Shown here piece by piece: positions 50,906-59,642 of a stretch of 64,000 bases of DNA. The stretch covers positions 111,821-175,820 of the forward strand of contig JAPOXG010000112.1 in NCBI GenBank assembly GCA_026707225.1, written 5' to 3'. Origin of the DNA: Chloroflexota bacterium. GTDB taxonomy: Bacteria > Chloroflexota > Anaerolineae > Aggregatilineales > Phototrophicaceae. The translations under genes and the position numbers were made by a program. Numbering within the stretch: position 1 is the stretch's first letter; each line of letters opens with the position of its first letter. Below the pieces are notes generated by a model that did no database searches, had not been told where the DNA came from, and saw nothing but the letters and a program-made list of their open reading frames with translations.

Positions 50906-50959
50906 ATGACTCGCCAACGCGAACAATCAGTTTTGGGAGGCGCGTCCGCGCAACAATGA
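50906..50959 (+). CDS. Possible 17-residue leader ORF coupled to lysC
   Basis: ATG at 50906 opens a frame for MTRQREQSVLGGASAQQ, whose stop TGA shares ATGA with the lysC start at 50956. A GAGGA-like RBS lies about 10 bases upstream, and a promoter sits at the right distance. It has no lysine, threonine or methionine run, so it is not a classical attenuation peptide. It could tie lysC translation to its own reading. It is very short, and chance cannot be excluded. Confidence 0.4.
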   Translation: MTRQREQSVLGGASAQQ

Positions 50960-52377
50960 CTACCTTGGTTATGAAGTTTGGCGGGGCAGCGCTGGGGACG
51001 TCGGCTGGGCTCGCGCAGGTCTTGGCCATTATCGCCGACGAACTGGAAAACTGGGACCAGCTTTTAGTCGTCGTCTCGGCATTGGATGGCGTCACTGATT
51101 CACTGCTGGACGCTGCTCACTTCGCGCGGATTGACCATCCGCGGGGATATCGCCGCATCGCCGCCAACCTGCGCACGCGCCACTTGGCCTTGATAGACCA
51201 GCTTCCACTTGACCGCCCGGACCGCAATACGCTGCAAGCCGATATCGATCAACTGATTTCGGGATTGCTTGATGATTGCCTGGCTATCGCCAACAACCTG
51301 AATGAAGAGCTTTCGCCGATTCACAGCGATACGGTGGTGGCGGTTGGCGAGCGGCTCTCGGCGCGCATCATCGCGGCTCTGCTGCGCCAGAATAACATCC
51401 GCGGCGTCGCCGTCGATGGCGCCGATGTGTTGATCACTGACGATGTTCACGGCAACGCCAATCCTGAGATTGTTCCTACTGCCCAGCGCGTCAACAGCGT
51501 ACTCATGCCGATTCTGCAGCGGGATATGATCCCGGTGGTGACGGGCTTTATCGGCGCGACCGCCGACGGCGTTACGACCACCCTGGGACGCGGCGGCACT
51601 GACTTCACCGCATCGGTGCTTAGCGCGCTGATCGGCGCCGACGAATTGTGGATTTGGACGGATGTCGATGGCATCATGTCGGCCGATCCGCGACAGCAGC
51701 GGCAGGCGCGGGTCATTCCCCGGCTCAGCTATAACGAAGCTGCTGACATTGCCTATTTTGGCGCCCGAATTCTGCACGCGCGCATGATCGCTCCCTTGGC
51801 TGAAGCCCATTTGCCACTGCGCGTCAAGAATATCTTTGCGCCGGCGCAATCCGGTACGCTGGTCGCCAGCGGTGAAGGCGACGCGATTCCAGTTCTGAAA
51901 GCGGTTACATCGATTCAGGGGCTATCGTTGCGCCGCCCGACCAGCGGCTCGCTCGCCGGTGTGACGCGGCTGGTGGGCAATACGCTCTTCAAGACTTTGG
52001 GCATGCGCTCGGAGGTGCTGATCGCCTCCCAATCCGCGAACAGCAGTTTCATCTGCCTCGTCATCCCAACCAGTATTGGCATTGACGGCGTTGATCGCCT
52101 GCAGCGCGCATTGCAGGCGAAGATGGCGGAGTATCCAGAGAAGATGCCCTGGGAAATCGACAGGGTTTCCCTGGTGACGGCTATCGGCGGCGGCCTCCAT
52201 CAGGCGCCGCGGCTGATGTCGCGCGTATTGGAACAAATGGATGGCATCGAGATTTTCGGGATGGCGCTGGGGGCGTCTAATTGCAGCGTGACCGTGGCGC
52301 TGGCGGACAAAGACAGTCGCGAAGCCGTAACCCGGATTCACGATCTGATCATTAAAAGCGATTCAGATAGCGCCTGA
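50956..52377 (+). CDS. lysC: Aspartate kinase
   Basis: It phosphorylates aspartate, the entry step to lysine, threonine, methionine and diaminopimelate. The 473-residue protein has the single-domain kinase plus two ACT domains. MKFGGAALG (residues 6-14) is the KFGG signature, TTTLGRGGTDFTASVL binds substrate, and WTDVDGIMSADPR is the usual nucleotide part. The ACT region (about 310-470) includes FGMALGASNCSVTVAL. The middle helical part is longer than in the 400-residue LysC type and like that of the ThrA/monofunctional long class, so threonine or lysine feedback is possible. The gene overlaps the end of glnA by 26 bases, tail to tail. Confidence 0.95.
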   Translation: MTTLVMKFGGAALGTSAGLAQVLAIIADELENWDQLLVVVSALDGVTDSLLDAAHFARIDHPRGYRRIAANLRTRHLALIDQLPLDRPDRNTLQADIDQLISGLLDDCLAIANNLNEELSPIHSDTVVAVGERLSARIIAALLRQNNIRGVAVDGADVLITDDVHGNANPEIVPTAQRVNSVLMPILQRDMIPVVTGFIGATADGVTTTLGRGGTDFTASVLSALIGADELWIWTDVDGIMSADPRQQRQARVIPRLSYNEAADIAYFGARILHARMIAPLAEAHLPLRVKNIFAPAQSGTLVASGEGDAIPVLKAVTSIQGLSLRRPTSGSLAGVTRLVGNTLFKTLGMRSEVLIASQSANSSFICLVIPTSIGIDGVDRLQRALQAKMAEYPEKMPWEIDRVSLVTAIGGGLHQAPRLMSRVLEQMDGIEIFGMALGASNCSVTVALADKDSREAVTRIHDLIIKSDSDSA

Positions 52378-53686
52378 TTTCCCACTCGGTCACCTGCCGA
52401 TTGTACTCATCGGATTCTTGCCGCTTGGCGGCGATGTAGCGGTCGCTGACGTAGGGTCCCAAAGCGGACAAGATGACGTCGTCGTTGCTGAGCGCCTCAA
52501 GCGCCTCTTCCAGCGAATGAGGCAAAACCTCGATCTGCCGCAGCCGCTCGGGCATGCCCTGCATCAGCGTCTCTTCCATTGGTTCCGCCAGTGGCATCTT
52601 GTGCAGAATGCCGTCGAGCCCCGCTAGCAGCATCACGGTCATCGCCAGGTATGGATTGGCTGTCGGGTCCGGGCAGCGCAACTCGAGCCGGGTGTGGAAT
52701 TCCTTGCCCGGCGCCGTGCTGGGCACGCGTATCAAGGCGCTGCGGTTCACATGGGCCCAGGTCACGTTGACGGGCGCTTCAAAGCTGGTGCCTAAGCGCT
52801 TGTAGGAATTGACCAGTGGCGCCAGCACGGCGCACATCGCCCGCGCGTGCTCTAACTGCCCAGCCAGAAAATACTTAGCGGTATCGGAGAGACTGTATTC
52901 GCCTTCGCTGTTTGCGAAGAGGTTGAGCCCGCTTTCAGAATCGTGCAAGCTTTGATGCGTGTGCATGCCGGAGCCAGGCAGGTCGACATGCGGGCGCGGC
53001 ATAAAGGTGCAAAAGTAATTGAACTTGCTGGCGATGGTTTTGAGGACGATGCGCGCCGTCAGGATGTTATCGGCCGACCGCAAGGCATCATCATACTGAA
53101 AGTCAATTTCATGCTGGCCGCTGCCCGTTTCAGAGTGCGTCGAATCGACGCGAATACCCATGTCGCTGAGCGCGGCGAGCATGTGGCGGCGCATTGAGCG
53201 AATCGGATCGTCGGGGATATCGAAGTAACCGGCAATATCGTTTTTGGCGCTGAGAATGGGCTGCCCGCTTGCGTCTAATGGAAAGAGAAAGAACTCCAGT
53301 TCCATGCCCGTCTTGAAGCGCAAATTCTGGTTCTGCGCCTGATCGAGCGCCTTCTTCAGCAGGCTGCGCGGATCGCCTATGAAGGAATCGCCGTTCTGCG
53401 TACAAATTGAACAGATCAACCGCGCCGTCTTTTCCTCGCCCGCGGTCCAGGGCAAGATCACGAAGCTCGTCAAATCCGGCGTCAATACCATGTCGCTTTC
53501 GGCCACACGCGCGAAGCCCTCGATCGCCGAGCCATCAAAGTGCGAGCCATTCGCGATGACGTTCTCCAGCTCGCCAGCCGGTATCATGACACTCTTCACC
53601 AAGCCGGTGATGTCGGTGAACCAGAGCGCGACAAAGCGCACCTGCTGCTCTTCAACTGTCTCGAGGATCTCCGCCGCTGTCGACAT
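52352..53686 (-). CDS. glnA: Glutamine synthetase, type I
   Basis: It makes glutamine from glutamate, ammonia and ATP. From the ATG at 53686 the product has 444 residues, the length of the GSI-alpha group. FDGSAIEGFARVAESDM, METAL-binding MELEFFLF and GQHEIDF, GSGMHTHQSL and NSYKRLGT are clear active-site motifs. There is no NLYDLP-like adenylylation site in the C-terminal part, so control is more likely by feedback inhibition and protein binding, as in Bacillus; the arginine of the FARVAESD motif matches the residue used there. A TTG start at 53719 is possible, but a -10 element at 53726-53731 argues for the shorter form. Confidence 0.95.
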   Translation of the reverse strand: MSTAAEILETVEEQQVRFVALWFTDITGLVKSVMIPAGELENVIANGSHFDGSAIEGFARVAESDMVLTPDLTSFVILPWTAGEEKTARLICSICTQNGDSFIGDPRSLLKKALDQAQNQNLRFKTGMELEFFLFPLDASGQPILSAKNDIAGYFDIPDDPIRSMRRHMLAALSDMGIRVDSTHSETGSGQHEIDFQYDDALRSADNILTARIVLKTIASKFNYFCTFMPRPHVDLPGSGMHTHQSLHDSESGLNLFANSEGEYSLSDTAKYFLAGQLEHARAMCAVLAPLVNSYKRLGTSFEAPVNVTWAHVNRSALIRVPSTAPGKEFHTRLELRCPDPTANPYLAMTVMLLAGLDGILHKMPLAEPMEETLMQGMPERLRQIEVLPHSLEEALEALSNDDVILSALGPYVSDRYIAAKRQESDEYNRQVTEWEIRRYLNRF

Positions 53687-53725
53687 CGCGCGTCCCGTCA
53701 AGCTTGAATATTCAGGCAACCGAGA

Positions 53726-53731
53726 AGTATA
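53726..53731 (-). promoter_or_regulatory. -10 element for glnA
   Basis: The minus strand reads TATACT. Transcription from about 53719 would leave a leader of about 33 bases before the ATG at 53686. A -35 is not evident, so an activator or another sigma factor may help. Confidence 0.35.
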
Positions 53732-53804
53732 GCGGGCGAAAGCGGTCGTCTTCTATTGGCGAGATAAACAAAATCTGACTTGAGTCTTCATACGTTCTGA
53801 CCAG

Positions 53805-54254
53805 CTAATCGCGCAGCAGCTCCCAACGCCGGAGGAACGCATCCAGCGCGAGGAGATAGCCCTGCCAGCCGAAACCGGCGATCTGTCCCAGGCAGACGCC
53901 CGCCAGCAAGGACTTGTGACGGAACGTTTCCCGCTCGTGAATATTGGAGATGTGCACTTCGATCACCGGCGTCTCGATCGCGGTGATGGCGTCCCGCAGA
54001 GCGACCGATGTGTGGGTGTAGGCGCCAGGATTGAATACGATGCCATCAGCCCATTCGCGGGCGTCGTGGAGCAAGTCAACCAACTCGCCCTCATGATTCG
54101 ACTGCGCCGTCCGCAGTGAAACATCATAGCGGTCCAGGTGACGCCCGGCGGCGGCATTGATGTCATCCAGAGTCAAACTGCCGTAGGTCTCCGGCTGCCG
54201 CGTCCCCAAGAGATTCAGATTTGGTCCATGCAAGAGCAGAATTTTTCTGGTCAT
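53805..54254 (-). CDS. aroQ: 3-dehydroquinate dehydratase, type II
   Basis: It converts 3-dehydroquinate to 3-dehydroshikimate. The 149-residue protein is a typical type II enzyme that works as a dodecamer. [19 protein letters not shown] contains the catalytic Arg and Tyr, [16 protein letters not shown] the active-site Asn, and [17 protein letters not shown] the catalytic His and the Arg-lid partner. It is the last gene of the leftward aromatic operon, 17 bases after aroKB. The type I form (AroD) is not present in the window. Confidence 0.96.
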   Translation of the reverse strand: MTRKILLLHGPNLNLLGTRQPETYGSLTLDDINAAAGRHLDRYDVSLRTAQSNHEGELVDLLHDAREWADGIVFNPGAYTHTSVALRDAITAIETPVIEVHISNIHERETFRHKSLLAGVCLGQIAGFGWQGYLLALDAFLRRWELLRD

Positions 54255-54271
54255 AAAACAGTTAATCCTGG

Positions 54272-55789
54272 TTAAAGGACGGCACAGATCTCTTCTTTTG
54301 GCAGTCCTTCGATGACGGCGGCTTCACCCAAACGCTTCAGGACCACCAGCCGCGAAGTTCCCGCCTTCCATTTCTTGTCAGTGGCCATCGCCGCGTACCA
54401 GCGTTCCGGATCCAGCGCGATATCCGTCGGCAATTCAAGCCGCCACATCATCTTGAGGATGCGCTCGACCAAGCCATCGTCAATGAAGCCCAGATTGCGC
54501 GACAGCCTCGCCGCCTTGACGATGCCGATCGCGACAGCCTCACCATGGGGAATCGCGTATTCCGTCGCCTTTTCAATGGCGTGACCAAAGGTGTGGCCCA
54601 GGTTCAGGTGGGCGCGTATGCCGCGCTCGTAGGGGTCGATTTCGACGACGTCTATCTTGACCTGCACCGCCTGCCGCACGAGCGATTCGGCATTTTGTAG
54701 ATTCCACAGATCCGGATCGAGCAGAGCCGGGCGCGCGATCAATCCGTGCTTGATGACCTCGGCCATGCCACAGCGCCACTGCAATGGCGGCAAGGAATTC
54801 AATACATCGGTGTCGATGATGACGCGGCGCGGCTGTTTGAAGGCGCCGATCAAATTCTTTCCCTGCGGCAGATCCACCCCGACTTTGCCGCCCACGCTGG
54901 AATCGACCATGGAAAGCAAGGTGGTCGGTATTTGAAACAGCGGGATGCCGCGCATGTAAGTGGCGGCGACATAGCCAGCCATGTCGCCAACTACGCCGCC
55001 ACCCAAGGCGATCAAGGTCGTGCTGCGGTCGGCGCCTAGAGCAAGCAGCTCATCGTATATTTCTCTTGCCGTGTCGAGATTCTTGTAGGCTTCGCCATCG
55101 CGCGCGACAAGCAGATGGGCCTTTGGCAGGGTTTGGACGAGCGTTTCGCCATAGAGCGGCGCCACGGTCTCATTCGTTACCACGACGACATGGCCGGCCA
55201 AAGCGAGCAAATCGGCTTTATCCGCGACCCAGCTCAACAGACCGCCGCCGACATGAATGGGATAGCCGCCGCCATCGGGTGTGTTCACATAGAGCGCGCC
55301 ACTGGCGAGCGCCGCAATTTCATCGGCGATCTCCTCAGGCGTCTTGCCCGTGGTCATTATCTGGTAGGGCATCCCCGCGTAAGCGCTGCGCCGCGCTTCG
55401 AACAGACGCTCCCAGCCAGCCGCCAAGGGGCGATTCGCGTTTTCCGCCAGGCGCTCACGAATATCCGCCTTGCTCGCGTTCAGACAGACGACCATACCGC
55501 TTTGGGCCATCGCGTCGCGCATGGCGTCATCAATCAAGGCGCCCCCGCCAGTCGCGATTACCAAGCCGCTGCGCAGCGCCAATTCATAGACTAAGCGCCT
55601 TTCATGCGCGCGGAATACGTCTTCGCCGCGACGTGCAAAAATCTGCGGAATCGTCATCTGCGCGCGCGCTTCAATCACGGCGTCCATATCGACAAATTCG
55701 CGATTGAGTTTGCTGGCCAGGAGCTGCCCGACCGTGGTCTTGCCCACCCCCATGAAACCGGTGATGATGATGTTCGTGGCGAATTTCAT
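54272..55789 (-). CDS. aroKB: Fused shikimate kinase and 3-dehydroquinate synthase
   Basis: One polypeptide of 505 residues carries two non-successive steps of the shikimate pathway. The N-terminal kinase (about 1-170) has the phosphate loop [21 protein letters not shown] for magnesium and shikimate, [11 protein letters not shown] and ATGGGAL. The C-terminal synthase (about 175-505) has [38 protein letters not shown], zinc-binding [11 protein letters not shown] and HGEAVAIG. The ATG at 55789 overlaps the aroC stop by four bases (ATGA), so synthesis is coupled; a frame to 55810 is inside aroC. The order kinase-synthase is known from other bacteria as AroKB. Confidence 0.96.
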   Translation of the reverse strand: MKFATNIIITGFMGVGKTTVGQLLASKLNREFVDMDAVIEARAQMTIPQIFARRGEDVFRAHERRLVYELALRSGLVIATGGGALIDDAMRDAMAQSGMVVCLNASKADIRERLAENANRPLAAGWERLFEARRSAYAGMPYQIMTTGKTPEEIADEIAALASGALYVNTPDGGGYPIHVGGGLLSWVADKADLLALAGHVVVVTNETVAPLYGETLVQTLPKAHLLVARDGEAYKNLDTAREIYDELLALGADRSTTLIALGGGVVGDMAGYVAATYMRGIPLFQIPTTLLSMVDSSVGGKVGVDLPQGKNLIGAFKQPRRVIIDTDVLNSLPPLQWRCGMAEVIKHGLIARPALLDPDLWNLQNAESLVRQAVQVKIDVVEIDPYERGIRAHLNLGHTFGHAIEKATEYAIPHGEAVAIGIVKAARLSRNLGFIDDGLVERILKMMWRLELPTDIALDPERWYAAMATDKKWKAGTSRLVVLKRLGEAAVIEGLPKEEICAVL

Positions 55790-56964
55790 ACATCGTACCC
55801 AAAGCGCCACGCGCGATTGTCCATCGGCAGGTCTTCCAGCCGATTGCGCCGCAGGGACGCGAAGCGAGGAAGCATCTCTTCAATGCTATCGCCGCCGAGC
55901 TTCTCAAGCAGCGCATCTGCCAGCACAATCGCCATCATGGCTTCGCCTACGGGAACGGCGCGCGGCAGGGCGCAGAAATCGCTGCGCTCATAAACGGTCG
56001 GATTGGCCGAGCCGGTCGCCAGATCGACCGACTGCGCGCCCCGCAGCATGGTCGAAATCGGCTTCATGGCGACGCGCACGAGGATCGGCTCTCCGGTGGT
56101 GATGCCGCCTTCGAGGCCGCCGGCGCGGTTGCTGCGGCGGGATAGATTGCCCGCCCCATCGACGATGATGTCATCATGGACCTGCGAGCCGCGCCTGCCA
56201 GCGTTTTCAAAAGCCGAGCCGATTTCCGCGCCCTTCATCGCTTGAATGCTGACCATCGCGGCGACCAGCCGGGCATCCAGCTTGCGGTCATAATGCACAT
56301 GCGAGCCGAGGCCGGGGGGCAAGCCCTGCGCCACCACCTCGAAGACGCCGCCAAGCGTATCTTTGTCGATCTTGATTTGGCGAATCGCGCCGTGCATCGC
56401 TTCCGCAGCGACCGGATCCGGGCAGCGCACATCGTTGTCTTCGTTGCGGGCGATGCGCTCCGCAATTGGCATATCGGACAAGTCGGCGATGACATCGCCA
56501 AGCTGTGAGACATAGCCGGCGACAGTGGTATCAAATTCAGCGAGAAACTTCTTGCAAATGGCGCCGATGGCCACGCGCATCGTCGTTTCGCGCGCGCTGG
56601 CTCGTTCCAGCGAAAGCCGCAATTCGCGGTAGCCATATTTGACCGCGCCGGTTAAATCGGCGTGACCGGGCCGCGGCGTCGTGATCGGCGTGATATCGCG
56701 CTCTTTCCAGCTCTTGAAATCGCGATTTTGCACGTGCAGCGCGATGGGCGCGCCGGTGGTCAAGCCATTCATCAAGCCTGAGGTGACGACGATGCCGTCC
56801 TTCTCAATTTGCATGCGGCCGCCGGCGCCGTAACCCTTTTGCCGCCGCCGCAGATCCAGGTTGATGTCTTCCGCGGTCAATGGCAAGCCGGCCGGCATCC
56901 CTTCCAATATGGCGGTCAGTCCAGGTCCGTGGCTCTCGCCGGCGGTGAGAAATCGAATTGGCAT
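55786..56964 (-). CDS. aroC: Chorismate synthase
   Basis: It makes chorismate from EPSP using reduced FMN. From the ATG at 56964 the product has 392 residues, the normal length; the frame to 57075 runs back into the end of the DUF262 gene. FLTAGESHGPGLTAILEGMP is the first family signature with its active-site His, RRRQKGYGAGGRM the flavin/phosphate part, and GYRELRLSLERASARETTMRV the second signature. Its own RBS (CGGGAAT) lies in the 16-base gap after the DUF262 gene, so the interruption of the operon keeps aroC translation intact. Confidence 0.97.
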   Translation of the reverse strand: MPIRFLTAGESHGPGLTAILEGMPAGLPLTAEDINLDLRRRQKGYGAGGRMQIEKDGIVVTSGLMNGLTTGAPIALHVQNRDFKSWKERDITPITTPRPGHADLTGAVKYGYRELRLSLERASARETTMRVAIGAICKKFLAEFDTTVAGYVSQLGDVIADLSDMPIAERIARNEDNDVRCPDPVAAEAMHGAIRQIKIDKDTLGGVFEVVAQGLPPGLGSHVHYDRKLDARLVAAMVSIQAMKGAEIGSAFENAGRRGSQVHDDIIVDGAGNLSRRSNRAGGLEGGITTGEPILVRVAMKPISTMLRGAQSVDLATGSANPTVYERSDFCALPRAVPVGEAMMAIVLADALLEKLGGDSIEEMLPRFASLRRNRLEDLPMDNRAWRFGYDV

Positions 56965-56980
56965 TGGCGCGATTCCCGCT

Positions 56981-58642
56981 TTAGTTGTCCGGTCGTTTCC
57001 AGATTTGAAGCGCCACACTGCCGAGAAAACGTGCACGTTTCTCGATTTGGCACTTGTTCCAAGTTTCGCATTCACTGAAGTAGGTATTCAGCGCAAAGCT
57101 GCTACGGTTAAAGGTTTCTTTCTTTAGCCTAAAAGGCTTGTTGCCCATAGATTCGTTCATGCCTGTTAGTGTCAAGTTGCCAATGGTATGGACATAGTTT
57201 TCATGAATTGACTCTGCGTCCTTGCCCAACATTCTTCGCCATTCTTCGGACAGTGTTTGTGGCATGATATGTTCCCGAGTAATGTCTTCATGGAAGAGAT
57301 CTACAGGCTCGTTGTTCTGCTTAATTTCAGTCTCTAGAGACTCAAGAACAAACCTCGATCTATCCTGATTCCCGGTGCCGTAAATCGGATACCTAATCCA
57401 TCCTTCAATAAACTCTTCATCAGTCGGAAACTTACGCACCAAGAGATATTGACTGGCTGCCCTGACCATATCTGCTTCGCCTACAATGCTTCTATACATT
57501 CTCGTGAAAATTAGGTTCAAGCCTCTGCTGTGGATACGACAGAAATACCGTCGAACGATGAATGACTCGATAGTTTCCAGTATTTCAGACATATTTGTTT
57601 TGCTTAGTTTCCCGCTGTCAAGTTCATGATAGAGGTTTAACAGGAGAGGATACGGTGTAGTAGTCCTTAGCGAGTTTAGGCGAGAAAGCAGTCTACCTAA
57701 TCTCGGATCCGTTTCGTTACCTGGATCGACGAGCTTTAGGTAGTAGTGGAAATATATAGCGAGATTCTCCAATAGGTCTTGAACATACTTTTTCGGGTCA
57801 GTTGCTTGGCTTGTAGCATGCCGAATCGAGTCATACACTGAATTCCTGCTGATGAATTCACCATCTTTGAGCACAAAGTCGATCATGAAATTATCCAACT
57901 TGTTGCGTTTATCAAGCGCAGACTGAATCGGAAACCAGTAATCTTGGTATGCGATTTCCTGGTCATTGTCGTCGACGTGCATAAATATGTGATTGCGAAC
58001 GAGATCACTTTGAGTGAGTGCTTCACCAGTGCCGTTCAAGCTGTGAAAGATTCGGTACGGATTATCTTCCTTATCAATTACAATGCTTGCGAATACTAGG
58101 CGCTCAATCATTGTGTCAAGAAAGTGTTCTAAGTCCAGAGATTCGCGTTCGTCATTCGTTGTCCGAAGTCTTCGTCTGAACTGCGTATAGACCTGTGAAA
58201 TCGACGACTCAATTTGCTCTTTGCGATCGAGTATTCTGCGAAAGGAGTCTACATCGATCTGGGTTGGAAGAAGTTTGTGGCGATTACTCTCATCAGTAAA
58301 CTGATTTTGAAGGTACAACTTATCGATTTTCTCTGCCAGATCTCCATGATTGCCTATTAGGTCGCGAATGCATGCAAGAATCAGTAGGATTGTGGTTAGT
58401 CGTTGCTGTCCGTCTATCAACAAGAACTTGTTGACTCCGTGCGGTTGCATTTCTACCGGCATTGTGACAATGACACCCATAAAGTGCTCTCGGTACTTCT
58501 TGTCATCATATAGCTCTTCGAGGTCATTCCATAAGTCGTCCCAGTGTCTTTTCTCCCAAGAGTAAGTCCGCTGGAATCGGGGAACAACAAATTGCCTTGA
58601 ACCTTCAAGCAGGTCTTTCAGCTTTACGTTGTCAACTTTCAT
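56981..58642 (-). CDS. DUF262 and HNH-nuclease (DUF1524) protein, GmrSD-like, inserted in the aro operon
   Basis: A 553-residue protein with an N-terminal DUF262 ParB-like domain: VPRFQRTYSWEKRHWDDLW (20-38) and the signature LLIDGQQRLTTIL (74-86), for nucleotide binding or hydrolysis. The C-terminal DUF1524 HNH nuclease has EHIMPQ (His458), HTIGNLTLTG (His485, Asn489) and NESMGNKPF. This arrangement is that of GmrSD-type modification-dependent type IV restriction enzymes, which attack phage DNA with modified cytosines. Two lines count 43-45% GC against about 65% in aroC, so it was probably acquired. It is between aroE and aroC, in the same direction, with GGAG before the ATG. Anti-phage action is inferred from family and context. 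Confidence 0.92.
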   Translation of the reverse strand: MKVDNVKLKDLLEGSRQFVVPRFQRTYSWEKRHWDDLWNDLEELYDDKKYREHFMGVIVTMPVEMQPHGVNKFLLIDGQQRLTTILLILACIRDLIGNHGDLAEKIDKLYLQNQFTDESNRHKLLPTQIDVDSFRRILDRKEQIESSISQVYTQFRRRLRTTNDERESLDLEHFLDTMIERLVFASIVIDKEDNPYRIFHSLNGTGEALTQSDLVRNHIFMHVDDNDQEIAYQDYWFPIQSALDKRNKLDNFMIDFVLKDGEFISRNSVYDSIRHATSQATDPKKYVQDLLENLAIYFHYYLKLVDPGNETDPRLGRLLSRLNSLRTTTPYPLLLNLYHELDSGKLSKTNMSEILETIESFIVRRYFCRIHSRGLNLIFTRMYRSIVGEADMVRAASQYLLVRKFPTDEEFIEGWIRYPIYGTGNQDRSRFVLESLETEIKQNNEPVDLFHEDITREHIMPQTLSEEWRRMLGKDAESIHENYVHTIGNLTLTGMNESMGNKPFRLKKETFNRSSFALNTYFSECETWNKCQIEKRARFLGSVALQIWKRPDN

Positions 58643-58724
58643 TCTCGTGTCTCCAAAGCCCGCGTGACGAAGCTTCCTAGTTTAGTAATCTACTACGTGA
58701 ATCACGCAACCTTATCTTATGAGG

Positions 58725-59564
58725 TTACAGTTGTCGAGTTTCAAGCGCCTCTTGCAGAACGCGCTGCATCAAGTCTATCGGCGGGGGGACGCCGGTCCAC
58801 AGCTCAAAGGAGATGGCGCCCTGCCGCGCCAGCATACCCAGCCCGCCGATGGCGCGTCCGTCATGCGCCAGGCATTGTCGCATCAGCGCCGTCATCGCCG
58901 GGCGATAGACCATATCATAAACGGTAAGCCCGGCAGGAAAAGGCAGACTATGGCGCCAGGGCGATTGATCAACCTGAGGATGCAAGCCGACCGATGTGCA
59001 ATTGACGATTAGGGACATGCCCCAGTCGGCGGCTTCGTCCAGCGTCATCAGGCGAAGTCCGTCGATGCCAGCGGAGGCGCGCAGATGGTCGACGAGGGCC
59101 TCTGCTCGCGATTGGGTGCGGTTCACGATAGCGACCTCGGCCCCGGCGCCCACCAATCCGTAGACGGCGGCCCGCGCCGCGCCGCCCGCGCCCAGCACCA
59201 GCACACGCTCAGCGGCGATCTTGACGTCATGGGCGCGGAGGTCGTTAATGAATCCATCAGCATCGGTGTTGGTGCCGACATTGCTGCGGAAATCCACCGT
59301 ATTCACCGCGCCGATTGCCCGCGCTTTTTCATCGGGGCGCACGTAGTCCATGATCGCTTCCTTGTGCGGCACGGTCACATTGATGCCGATGTAGCCGTGG
59401 TCCCGTGGCTCACGCAAGCCCAAGCGCAAGATATCGGGCGGGATGGACATGGCGTCGTAATGCCAGTCGTCCATGCGCAGCGCCTTGAAAGCCGCGTTGT
59501 GCATGATGGGGCTGAGGCTGTGCTCCACCGGAAAGCCGATGAGGCCGACGCGTTTGAGTGCCAC
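58725..59564 (-). CDS. aroE: Shikimate dehydrogenase
   Basis: It reduces 3-dehydroshikimate with NADPH. I set the start at a GTG at 59564 (279 residues), with AAGGGG 6 bases upstream; the frame goes on to 59603 but this part is inside copy 11 of the dispersed repeat. VGLIGFPVEHSLSPIMHNAAF binds shikimate, NVTVPHKEAIMDY holds the catalytic Lys, GAVNTVDF and TDADGF the catalytic Asp, GAGGAARAAVYGL the NADP loop and VNRTQSRAEALVDHL the NADP phosphate part. A late GLGMLARQGAISFELWTG closes the protein. It follows aroA. Confidence 0.95.
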   Translation of the reverse strand: MALKRVGLIGFPVEHSLSPIMHNAAFKALRMDDWHYDAMSIPPDILRLGLREPRDHGYIGINVTVPHKEAIMDYVRPDEKARAIGAVNTVDFRSNVGTNTDADGFINDLRAHDVKIAAERVLVLGAGGAARAAVYGLVGAGAEVAIVNRTQSRAEALVDHLRASAGIDGLRLMTLDEAADWGMSLIVNCTSVGLHPQVDQSPWRHSLPFPAGLTVYDMVYRPAMTALMRQCLAHDGRAIGGLGMLARQGAISFELWTGVPPPIDLMQRVLQEALETRQL

Positions 59565-59593
59565 CTTGGTCCCCTTAGCTTTTGTGGCAAGTT

Positions 59594-59622
59594 CGGGCGG
59601 CACAAGTGTTTCCCCTACAGAT
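59594..59622. repeat. Dispersed palindromic repeat, copy 11 (degenerate), inside the aro operon
   Basis: CGGGCGGCACAAGTGTTTCC followed by CCTACAGATTGGG is a decayed relative of copy 6, with the inner CACAAGTG still palindromic. It separates aroA and aroE. Confidence 0.6.
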
Positions 59623-59642
59623 TGGGAGTTGCGGGAGAGCGC

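Noticed and set aside
50906..50959. Lysine attenuation leader for lysC
   Set aside because: The 17-residue frame has no lysine codons, and no terminator-antiterminator pair is seen, so only translational coupling is proposed.
56961..58724. Insertion sequence around the DUF262 gene
   Set aside because: No transposase, terminal inverted repeats or direct repeats were found at the borders, so only gene acquisition is claimed.
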